Source of the DNA: an uncultured Eubacteriales bacterium
GTDB lineage: Bacteria; Bacillota; Clostridia; Oscillospirales; Acutalibacteraceae
Assembly: GCA_948527295.1 (NCBI GenBank)
Contig: CAOSWK010000001.1
Location: 295,170-359,169 of the forward strand
DNA length: 64,000 nucleotides
Reading direction: 5' to 3'
Below are positions 57,399 through 64,000 of the stretch, piece by piece (position 1 is the first letter of the stretch; each line of letters opens with the position of its first letter). The notes under the pieces were generated by a model. The model was not told the DNA's origin. It searched no databases and was given only the letters and a program-made list of their open reading frames with translations. Both the position numbers and the translations under genes were made by a program.

Positions 57399-57932
57399 AT
57401 GGGCTTTTTAGCGGTAATTTTCTTGATTTTGCTGTTCGCGCTGTTTTTATTTTCTTTTCGGATAAAAAATGACGTAAAGGCGCTAAATGCCCGGCATGAA
57501 CCAAAAGAACTGAAATTTGGAAGCGGCAAAAAGTCCGCTCTGGTGGTCTATCAGCCGACGAAACACGGAGCAGAGGCCGAATTAACGATGGCTCTTGCTG
57601 ATTGTTTAGCGCAAAACGGCTACACAGTCACGGTGAATTATCCTTCGTACGAGCTTAAATATATTTTGAGCGAATACGACCTGCTGGTGTTTGGCTCTGG
57701 CGTGTGCGTTGGCCGAGTGTCGCCGATCTTGAGCGAATACATAATGACGCACCCGTTTAAAAACAAGAAGGTTTTGGTGTACACGGTGGACCGAAACGCC
57801 GGGGACCTTACCGATTTAAACGAGCTAAAAATCTTGATTGACGCGCAAAATAACGATGTCCACGCAATAAAAGTGAGCAAAGGGCAAGAGGCCGAGCTTA
57901 CCGGCCTTGTCCGCAATTTGGTTAATAATTAA
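57399..57932 (+). CDS. Membrane-anchored flavodoxin-fold protein
   Basis: 177 residues: N-terminal helix FLAVIFLILLFALFLFSF, then a flavodoxin-like domain with LVVYQPTKHGAEAELTMALADCL (loop in the FMN phosphate position), YDLLVFGSGVCVGRVSPIL, and KKVLVYTVDRN. ATG 8 bases after TGGAGG. Partners unknown; pairing with the thioesterase may be incidental. Confidence 0.75.
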   Translation: MGFLAVIFLILLFALFLFSFRIKNDVKALNARHEPKELKFGSGKKSALVVYQPTKHGAEAELTMALADCLAQNGYTVTVNYPSYELKYILSEYDLLVFGSGVCVGRVSPILSEYIMTHPFKNKKVLVYTVDRNAGDLTDLNELKILIDAQNNDVHAIKVSKGQEAELTGLVRNLVNN

Positions 57933-57951
57933 ATAAATTTTTATAAAAGAA

Positions 57952-58001
57952 AATACCCCAGATGTCGCATCACACAGGGCGGCAACCGGGGTATTAATTT
58001 T
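57952..58001. terminator. Bidirectional terminator between the flavodoxin-like gene and argS
   Basis: AATACCCC and GGGGTATT arms with a GC-rich 28-base insert that can fold further, followed by AATTTT on the plus strand and TTTTCTTTTAT on the minus strand. Confidence 0.75.
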
Positions 58002-58007
58002 GAAAAC

Positions 58008-59705
58008 CTACATGCTTTCGGGTACGCTGATTTTAAGCATATTCAAAACGTTACTAATAACGGTCTTTACGCAGACGCAAAGGCTAATCCGCGCGAACAT
58101 CAGGGGCTCGTCGTCGCAATTAACGCGGCAAGAGTTGTAAAATTTATGGAACAGAGTGGCCAAGGCGACCACATAGCGCGTGATGCGGGTCGGATCGTAA
58201 CTTTTCGCAGAGTCAACGATCTCGCCGGTGTACATGGCCAAATGCCGGATCAAATCGCGTTCCTCCGGGGTGTTAAGCAAAGAAAGTTCTGCTAAAGAGC
58301 AGGCCCGAGGCCGAATATTCTCCTTTTCAAGCGCCCGCAAAATGCTGCAAATCCGAGCGTGCGCGTACTGCACGTAGTAAACGGGGTTCTGGGCGTCCTC
58401 TTTGACCGCCAAATCGAGGTCGAAATCCATCTGAGTGTTGGCCTCGCGCATGTTAAAAATGAATCTGGCCGAGTCCACCGAGACTTCGTCCAAAAGGTCG
58501 GCGAGCTGAATGGCCTTGCCGGTACGCTTGCTCATGCGAACGACCTGGCCGTCTTTAACGAGCTTCACAAGCTGCATCAAAATGACCTCCAGCTTGTTCC
58601 CATCCAGGCCAATAGCGTCCATAGCGCCCTTGACGCGCGCGACATGCCCGTGGTGATCGGCGCCCCAGATGTCGATGCAAAGATCAAAGCCGCGCTTAAC
58701 GAATTTGTTGCGGTGATAAGCAATATCGGCGGCGAAATAGGTGGGGTTGCCGTTCTGGCGGACCAAAACCTCGTCCTTCTCGGAGCCAAACTTAGTCGCC
58801 TTGTACCACAAAGCGCCGTCGAGCTCATAAGTCATGCCGTTATTCTTCAAAATCTCGATAGTCTCAGTAATCTCGCCGTTGTTGTGCAGATCGCTCTCGT
58901 GGAACCACTTGTCAAAAACGATGCGGTATTTCTCGAGGTCAACCATCATCTTAGTGATGTTCTTCGGCAGCGCAAAGTCAATCAACGCCTGCTGACGAAT
59001 AGCCGGGTCAACGTTCAAGTAGCTGTCACCGTTCAGATCAATAAATTCCTGTGCCAAATCCTTAATATCCTCACCGTGATAGCTATCCTCGGGCAGCGGG
59101 TGATTTTCCTCGCCGTCAAGAAGCTGCAAATAGCGGACCTCTAAGGACATCCCAAACTTGTCAATCTGATTCCCCGCGTCATTTATATAAAACTCGCGCC
59201 AAACATCAAAGCCAGCCGCATCCAAAACCGCAGCCAAGCAGTCTCCCAAAGCGCCACCCCGAGCATTTCCCATGTGCATGGGCCCGGTGGGGTTTGCCGA
59301 GACAAACTCAACCATAACTTTCTTGCCCTTACCAAAGTCAGAACGGCCGTAGTCAGCGCCAAGCGCCAAAATGTCATTCACAACAGAAGCGTAAAATTCT
59401 TTAGCAAAGAAAAAGTTGATAAACCCAGGGCCGGCAATCTCGAACCGGTCAAAAAGACTACCGCTCAAATCCAAGTTCTGACCGATAATCTCCGCAATTT
59501 TAATGGGAGCCATGCCAAATTTTTTGGCATTCACCATAGCAACGTTAGAAGAAAAATCCCCGTTCTTGCGGTCGGCAGGAGTCTCCACATTAACGCAAAT
59601 GGCCTCATAAACAGGCGGCAAAGCCTCACTCTTAACGGCCGCGTCAACAGCAGCGCCAATAATCCTCTTCAAATCGTCAATAGCCCCAAACACGATCTTA
59701 GACAT
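58008..59705 (-). CDS. argS: Arginyl-tRNA synthetase
   Basis: Class I synthetase. 565 residues from an ATG behind GGAGGATGACGGGG. N-terminal ArgRS additional domain, then VEFVSANPTGPMHMGNARGG (HIGH equivalent HMGN), GNPTYFAADIAYH, WGADHHGH, and MSKRTGKAI (KMSKS equivalent), with anticodon-binding DALRD-like ARICSILRAL. The frame stays open 380 bases upstream over the preceding gene; the family length supports the chosen start. Its start overlaps the preceding stop by 8 bases. Confidence 0.95.
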   Translation of the reverse strand: MSKIVFGAIDDLKRIIGAAVDAAVKSEALPPVYEAICVNVETPADRKNGDFSSNVAMVNAKKFGMAPIKIAEIIGQNLDLSGSLFDRFEIAGPGFINFFFAKEFYASVVNDILALGADYGRSDFGKGKKVMVEFVSANPTGPMHMGNARGGALGDCLAAVLDAAGFDVWREFYINDAGNQIDKFGMSLEVRYLQLLDGEENHPLPEDSYHGEDIKDLAQEFIDLNGDSYLNVDPAIRQQALIDFALPKNITKMMVDLEKYRIVFDKWFHESDLHNNGEITETIEILKNNGMTYELDGALWYKATKFGSEKDEVLVRQNGNPTYFAADIAYHRNKFVKRGFDLCIDIWGADHHGHVARVKGAMDAIGLDGNKLEVILMQLVKLVKDGQVVRMSKRTGKAIQLADLLDEVSVDSARFIFNMREANTQMDFDLDLAVKEDAQNPVYYVQYAHARICSILRALEKENIRPRACSLAELSLLNTPEERDLIRHLAMYTGEIVDSAKSYDPTRITRYVVALATLFHKFYNSCRVNCDDEPLMFARISLCVCVKTVISNVLNMLKISVPESM

Positions 59706-60141
59706 CCCCGTCATCCTCCTTAACATCCACAACAATTTTGTTCTCGCTAAAAGCCGCACCGCCGGAGTCCAAAGCGTAACGAATAGCAATACGGCAACGG
59801 CCATCACCAAAATCGCAAGCCAAATCATGCACCAAAACGCCCAAATTAAAGCTCCCAGCATCGGTAAAATAAGTGCAAACATGGCGAGCGTTTTTCTCAA
59901 ATATAAGTTTAACCGATTGCGTGCCGTTTCGCAATACACAAACAGAGCCCGGGCCCAAAATTTTGATGGTGCAGGCAGTCCGGCAGTCGCCAATGACCTC
60001 ATCGTAAGAGATATCCGCCACCCCAAGCACAGAGTCAACACAGCAGCGGCACGGAGCCGAAAACTCAAATTCCTCAACTTGTCCATTACAGGCCTGGCGG
60101 CTAAAAACAGACACGACCGGCTTTTTGTACTGCCGCAGCAT
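59698..60141 (-). CDS. DUF1934 (YwiB-like) protein
   Basis: 147 residues, beta-rich calycin-like small protein. ISYDEVIGDCRTACTIKILGPG and GRCRIAIRYALDSGG fit DUF1934. In Bacillus the homologue also lies just before argS, which supports the assignment. ATG (MLRQYKK) chosen; AGAGG is 13 bases away, so the start is not certain. 5 bases after murI on the same strand, with the stop overlapping argS by 8 bases. Confidence 0.8.
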   Translation of the reverse strand: MLRQYKKPVVSVFSRQACNGQVEEFEFSAPCRCCVDSVLGVADISYDEVIGDCRTACTIKILGPGSVCVLRNGTQSVKLIFEKNARHVCTYFTDAGSFNLGVLVHDLACDFGDGRCRIAIRYALDSGGAAFSENKIVVDVKEDDGDV

Positions 60142-60145
60142 CGGA

Positions 60146-60988
60146 TTATGTAAACCTCTCATTAAAAGAAGCCGGCGAGTACTTCTCAATATCGACCATT
60201 TTAACCTTCGAAGTGACGTTCTGCTGCAGAAAAAGTTCGGCATTTTTCGAAAAACTGCTCACAGTGTCGCTAACATAAAAAGTGCACGAGCCAGAAGTCT
60301 TGTGCTCGGCCAAGTTCTCGGAAAACCGAAGGATATTCGCAGCAAAAACGGCGGCTTCTCGGCCAGAGTCAACCAAGCGAACCTCCGGACCAATGACTCT
60401 AGAGATGATCTCGCTGATGATGGGGTAGTGAGTGCAGCCAAAAATCAAAGTGTCAATCTTCTTGCTGCGAAGCCCCGCAAGATACTTCTCGGCAATAATC
60501 AAAGTGGCCTGATTGTCGCTCTCAATAAAGCCGTTCTCGACCAAAGGCACAAACAAAGGGCAGTCCTGCTCAAAAATCTGAAAATGCGGATTAATCTTAA
60601 GCAGCTCGCGCCGATATGCACCGCTTTTAATAGTCGCCGTAGTACCAATAATCCCGATCCTGTTGTTTCGAGTAACGTTGGCGGCAGCAGTGGCGGTAGG
60701 TTTAACCACGCCGGTAAACGGAACGTCAATTTTCACCGCGCTCTCGTCAAGAGTAGAGCTGACCGTGCCGCATGCCGCCAAGATCATCTTAACGTCCAAA
60801 GACTTCAAAAACTCAATATCCTGCAAAGCGTACTTCAAGATAGTCTTCTGGCTCTTGTCACCGTAAGGCACGCGCCCAGTGTCGCCAAAATAAACAATAT
60901 TCTCGTGCGGCAAAACCTTCAAAAGCTCCTTAACCGCAGTCAGGCCGCCAAGTCCAGAGTCAAAAACACCAATAGCTTTATTATTCAT
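60146..60988 (-). CDS. murI: Glutamate racemase
   Basis: Makes D-glutamate for MurD. 280 residues with FDSGLGGLTAVKEL, FGDTGRVPYG and the two catalytic cysteines, Cys73 in AACGTVSST and Cys185 in FGCTHYP. The common motif ACNTAS reads ACGTVS here (Asn to Gly next to the Cys). Start overlaps the ddl stop by 8 bases, so ddl, murI, the DUF1934 gene and argS form one operon. Confidence 0.94.
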   Translation of the reverse strand: MNNKAIGVFDSGLGGLTAVKELLKVLPHENIVYFGDTGRVPYGDKSQKTILKYALQDIEFLKSLDVKMILAACGTVSSTLDESAVKIDVPFTGVVKPTATAAANVTRNNRIGIIGTTATIKSGAYRRELLKINPHFQIFEQDCPLFVPLVENGFIESDNQATLIIAEKYLAGLRSKKIDTLIFGCTHYPIISEIISRVIGPEVRLVDSGREAAVFAANILRFSENLAEHKTSGSCTFYVSDTVSSFSKNAELFLQQNVTSKVKMVDIEKYSPASFNERFT

Positions 60989-62066
60989 CCAAGTTTGCCC
61001 TCTTTAAAGCCAGATTAATCAGCCGGTCAATAAGCTCCGCAAACGGGATTCCAGTGCGCTCAAAGAGCTTCGGATACATGCTAATAGAAGTAAAACCGGG
61101 AAAGGTGTTTATCTCATTCAAATAAACCTCGTTGCTGCCGCGCTCAACAAAAAAGTCAACACGAGCAAGCCCAGAGCAGCTCATGGTTTTGTAGGCTTTT
61201 ATTGCGATTTCGCGAATGCGATTAGAGACCTCATCGCCGATGTGGGCGGGGATGTAGAGCTTAGAATTGTTGTTAATATACTTGGCCTCGTAGTCGTAAA
61301 ATTCGTTTGCAGCCGCAATCTCGCCCACAATGGAGGCAATCGGGCTCTCGTTCCCCAAAGCAGCGCATTCAACCTCTTGCCCAACAATGGCCTCCTCAAC
61401 CAAAACGCGGTCGTCTTCGTTAAGAGCGGTCTTTATGGCGCCAAACAAGCCCTCGCGCGAGGTAACCTTGGTAACGCCAACAGAAGAGCCCGCATTAGAG
61501 GGCTTAACAAAAACCGGATATCCCGGCAAAGTCTTCTCAACGTGGTCAAGACAGCGCTCGGAGTCCTCGTTAAAGTCGTTTTTAGTAAAAAAAGCAAACT
61601 TAGCCTTCTTGACGCCGGCAAAGCCTAGAATAATGTTCGTGCAAATTTTATCCATGCAAGTGGCGGAGGAAAGCAAGTCGCAGCCCACAAAAGGAATCTT
61701 GGCAAGTTGAAAAAGCCCCTGAATAGTGCCGTCCTCACCGTTTTTGCCGTGCAAAACAGGGATAATAACGTCAATTTTCAAAGTAGAGTATTGGCCGCCG
61801 GCAAGAACAAAAAGGCCGCCCGTAGAGGCATCTGGCGATATAAATGCAGCTTTTTTATTTTGAATATCCTGCTCCCATTCGCCGTTTGAGATTTTGGCAA
61901 CATCGCCGCTATAAAGGAACCATTCGCCCTTTTTGGTGATGCCAACTAGCAAAATATCGTACTTTTCTTTAGAAATATTCTCTATAATAGCAGTGGCAGA
62001 GCGCCTAGAAACTTCGTGTTCCGAAGAGGCGCCGCCAAACAAAATAGCAACAACTTTTTTCTTCAT
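60981..62066 (-). CDS. ddl: D-alanine--D-alanine ligase
   Basis: 361 residues, ATP-grasp enzyme making the D-Ala-D-Ala end of the peptidoglycan stem. LFGGASSEHEVSRRSA, PVLHGKNGEDGTIQG, KPSNAGSSVGVTKV, and YLNEINTFPGFTSISMYPK are diagnostic. ATG 8 bases after GGAGG; the open frame continues 33 bases upstream. First gene of the ddl-murI-argS operon. Confidence 0.95.
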   Translation of the reverse strand: MKKKVVAILFGGASSEHEVSRRSATAIIENISKEKYDILLVGITKKGEWFLYSGDVAKISNGEWEQDIQNKKAAFISPDASTGGLFVLAGGQYSTLKIDVIIPVLHGKNGEDGTIQGLFQLAKIPFVGCDLLSSATCMDKICTNIILGFAGVKKAKFAFFTKNDFNEDSERCLDHVEKTLPGYPVFVKPSNAGSSVGVTKVTSREGLFGAIKTALNEDDRVLVEEAIVGQEVECAALGNESPIASIVGEIAAANEFYDYEAKYINNNSKLYIPAHIGDEVSNRIREIAIKAYKTMSCSGLARVDFFVERGSNEVYLNEINTFPGFTSISMYPKLFERTGIPFAELIDRLINLALKRANLDE

Positions 62067-62202
62067 TATAAAAAACCTCCCACAAGTTAATATTACCATA
62101 TTGGCGCAAATGGTTCAATAAAATTAAAAAATTTTTGCGCCGTAGCCAACAATAGAAAAATGTGCTAAAATAGCATTAGAGTATAAATTAGGAGTGACTG
62201 TT

Positions 62203-63030
62203 TTGAGGGATAAGGCGCTAAAAATCATAGGTGAAAAATTAAGCGAAGTGCTGTCAAAAAGCGGATACAACAAGGTTAAAGCCGAAAATAATGATACATC
62301 CATATTGTTTGCAAAAGAATCGACGGGTAGCGGGTTTGCGGTGAATTTTGAAGAATCGAAAAATCAGTTTGAGCTTTTAAGTTGCGAAGTAGAGAACGGC
62401 AGGGTATCGGAAGATTCGGAGAACAAGGTGCTTTCCACCTGGCTGTTTGATCCGCAGTCTGACACCGAAAGAGAAGCCAAAGACATAGCCGCGGACTTTG
62501 CAGAAACGGTGCGGGGCGCAACAGGTAAGGCTGGCAGTAAAAAGGTTGCAAAGAAAAAGAAAAAAGGCGAAGACGAAGATAGCGCGAGCTCGCTGTTTTT
62601 GATGAACAGGATAGCGAATATTTTTCCGGAGCTAAAAGAGAGCCTGCAGCAGGAAAAAGAAAGCTACGAAAACTTTAGAGGGGTAACCTTTGCGCGAGAG
62701 AAGGCATTGCCGCTGGTAAAAGAGGTGCTAACAAGCGAAGAGCCCAAGGATAAGTTTAAGAAGTTGTGCACGGTATTTAGCAATTTGTACGATTCTGGTG
62801 ACCTGGACACAAAAGCCATCATAACCATTGTATTTTTAAATGCGATTGATGACACAACCGCGCGCGAAAACATCGGTGCGGCGGTTAGCAAAGAGCTGCA
62901 AATTGCGATGAAAGAGGCATTTAAGCTAAAAGGAAAAAAGATAAAACCAGAAAAAATAAAGAAAAAATCGACATTCATTTCCGATACACTAAGTGCAGCG
63001 CAGGCACAACAGGCTCAGCAGAGAAAATAG
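62203..63030 (+). CDS. Conserved cytoplasmic protein of unknown function
   Basis: 275 residues; no family recognised with confidence. The N-terminal half (1-105) is a mixed domain, then a Lys-rich linker (KKVAKKKKKGEDED), then an all-helical C-terminal part (FLMNRIANIFPELK, FREKALPLV-like AREKALPLVKEVL, KKLCTVFSNLYDSGDLD, IVFLNAIDD) and a Gln/Ala tail. No signal peptide or membrane helix. TTG start 8 bases after TAGGAG; a GTG three codons earlier is possible. Possible two-domain adaptor. Confidence 0.6.
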   Translation: MRDKALKIIGEKLSEVLSKSGYNKVKAENNDTSILFAKESTGSGFAVNFEESKNQFELLSCEVENGRVSEDSENKVLSTWLFDPQSDTEREAKDIAADFAETVRGATGKAGSKKVAKKKKKGEDEDSASSLFLMNRIANIFPELKESLQQEKESYENFRGVTFAREKALPLVKEVLTSEEPKDKFKKLCTVFSNLYDSGDLDTKAIITIVFLNAIDDTTARENIGAAVSKELQIAMKEAFKLKGKKIKPEKIKKKSTFISDTLSAAQAQQAQQRK

Positions 63031-63089
63031 CCACGCAAAACCCTGAAAACTCGCGAAGTATAAGCTTGCAAAAATGTGACAGAAAATAC

Positions 63090-63119
63090 TTGACGAAAAC
63101 TTGTGAATTGTGGTATAGT
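63090..63119 (+). promoter_or_regulatory. Promoter of the rpmG-secE-nusG operon
   Basis: TTGACG, 18 bases, TATAGT with TGTGG upstream. A hairpin CCTCTAAA / TTTAGAGG (63127-63165, 23-base loop) follows in the leader, without a T tract. Confidence 0.65.
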
Positions 63120-63201
63120 ATATTTACCTCTAAATAAAGGCTGTGTTTTTTGTGCTTTTTAGAGGGAGGCTAAAAATTCCGATATACCGGGAGGTGCCGT
63201 C

Positions 63202-63351
63202 ATGCGAGTAAAAATTACATTAGCCTGCACAGAGTGCAAACAGCGCAATTATGATACAATGAAAAATAAAAAAAATGATCCTGACAGGCTTGAAATGAAC
63301 AAGTACTGTAGGTTCTGCAAAAAACATACCTTGCACAAAGAAACAAAGTAA
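63202..63351 (+). CDS. rpmG: 50S ribosomal protein L33
   Basis: 49 residues with two CxxC zinc pairs: ACTEC at the N-terminus and YCRFCKKH near the end. This is the zinc-ribbon form of L33. MRVKITLACTECKQRNY is typical. Ribosome site GGGAGGTG. First gene before secE and nusG, the usual order. Confidence 0.95.
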   Translation: MRVKITLACTECKQRNYDTMKNKKNDPDRLEMNKYCRFCKKHTLHKETK

Positions 63352-63373
63352 ATTTTAAAAGGGGGCCTTTTTT

Positions 63374-63604
63374 ATGGCAAAGAAAGCACATGCAGATGGC
63401 AAAGTCAATGTATTTAAACGAATTGGTAAATTTTTTGTTGATTGCAAAAGCGAGCTAAAAAAAGTAGTTTGGCCAACGATTGGATCCACCTTTAAAGATA
63501 CTTGGGTTGTTTTATCATCAATTTTTGTTAGTGCGGTTTTTGTGGGTGCTTTAGATTACCTTTTGACTATGGGATTTGGCACAATTATGCACATTGCCAA
63601 CTGA
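63374..63604 (+). CDS. secE: Preprotein translocase subunit SecE
   Basis: 76 residues: amphipathic segment RIGKFFVDCKSELKKVVWPT, typical of SecE, then one membrane helix (VVLSSIFVSAVFVGALDYLL). Ribosome site AAGGGGG. Partner of SecY in the channel. Confidence 0.95.
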   Translation: MAKKAHADGKVNVFKRIGKFFVDCKSELKKVVWPTIGSTFKDTWVVLSSIFVSAVFVGALDYLLTMGFGTIMHIAN

Positions 63605-63622
63605 TGCGCCTAGGGGGAAGTT

Positions 63623-64000
63623 ATGGCAGAAGAAGCTAAATGGTACATTGTGCATACCTACTCGGGGTATGAGAATAAGGTTGCCTCGAACCTTGAGAAG
63701 ACTATTGAAAACAGGGGTTTGCGCGACTTGATTCAAGAGATCTTTGTGCCTATGGAGACTGTTACTGAGATTAAAGATAACCAGAAGCGCGAGGTTGAGC
63801 GCAAAGTTTTTCCGGGGTATGTGCTTATCAAGATGGTCTTGACGGATGAGACTTGGTATGTTGTGAGGAATATTCGAGGTTGCACGGGTTTTGTAGGGCC
63901 TTCGTCTAAACCGAGTCCGCTGACTGAAGAGGAAGTTAAACGCCTTGGGGTTGAGAAAAATTCGGTAGAAGTTAATTACGGCGTTGGTGACCGGGTTGTT
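63623..64000 (+). CDS. nusG: Transcription termination/antitermination protein NusG, cut by window
   Basis: 126 codons visible: AKWYIVHTYSGYENKVA, VPMETVTEIKDNQKREVERKVFPGYVLIKM, and RNIRGCTGFVG are the NGN domain. The KOW domain begins at the edge (NYGVGDRVV). ATG behind GGGGGAAG, 18 bases after secE. The rest runs beyond the window. Confidence 0.95.
   Translation, partial: MAEEAKWYIVHTYSGYENKVASNLEKTIENRGLRDLIQEIFVPMETVTEIKDNQKREVERKVFPGYVLIKMVLTDETWYVVRNIRGCTGFVGPSSKPSPLTEEEVKRLGVEKNSVEVNYGVGDRVV

Noticed and set aside
58359..61018. Long plus-strand frames over argS and murI
   Set aside because: They are shadows of argS and murI, and their translations have no recognisable motif.

Overview
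The window reads as a chromosome segment of a spore-forming, low-to-moderate-GC Gram-positive bacterium of the class Clostridia, most likely Oscillospiraceae/Ruminococcaceae-like. The evidence is spoIIA (sigma-F control), a complete eight-gene spoIIIA operon, an uninterrupted sigK with a pro-sequence, many GTG and TTG starts behind GGAGG-type ribosome sites, ThyX instead of ThyA, and the order xseA-xseB-dxs-tlyA-nadK. No transposase, integrase, phage gene, CRISPR array or rRNA was seen.

Layout. 1-2.8 kb (minus): spoIIAC (cut by the left edge), spoIIAB, spoIIAA, folC. 3.2-9.5 kb: trpS, an orphan double-glycine leader peptide gene on its own strong promoter, murD, a DegV protein, and a signal-peptide-bearing AAA+ ATPase. 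9.5-12.3 kb (minus): secA. 12.6-25.3 kb (plus): a NHLM-type peptide export island. 25.3-32.3 kb: aroK and aroE (minus), acpP, spoIIIAA-AH. 32.3-39 kb: nusB, a TsaD-like gene, xseA, xseB, dxs, tlyA, nadK. 39-44.7 kb: two small exported proteins, a class A PBP, lysC, sigK. 44.7-48.8 kb: thyX, tmk, mltG and a U32 protein. 48.8-52 kb: an AT-rich patch of lineage-specific exported proteins around tRNA-Ser(GGA). 52.1-56.4 kb: a divergent type IIA topoisomerase pair. 56.4-64 kb: small conserved genes, argS/ywiB-like/murI/ddl (minus), then rpmG, secE and nusG (cut by the right edge).

The most interesting part is the 12.6-25.3 kb island. A consensus promoter and a leader hairpin precede a solute-binding lipoprotein, a HlyD-like adaptor, a C39 peptidase-ABC exporter and a second NHLM ABC exporter. 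Fourteen small genes follow, each encoding a peptide with a double-glycine leader (eleven Nif11-like or helical leaders, three short bacteriocin-type leaders). Then come an HExxH metallopeptidase-like gene and a fifteenth precursor on its own promoter. A sixteenth, orphan precursor lies 8 kb upstream. No lanthionine, radical SAM, YcaO, nitrile-hydratase-like or other tailoring enzyme is present and the cores have almost no Cys. The simplest reading is one exporter that trims and secretes a diverse set of largely unmodified peptides. Several cores share short motifs (GNN, SISGNQ, PGDGAR, a KGNE tail), so the cargo falls into sub-families. The function of the peptides is not visible in the sequence.
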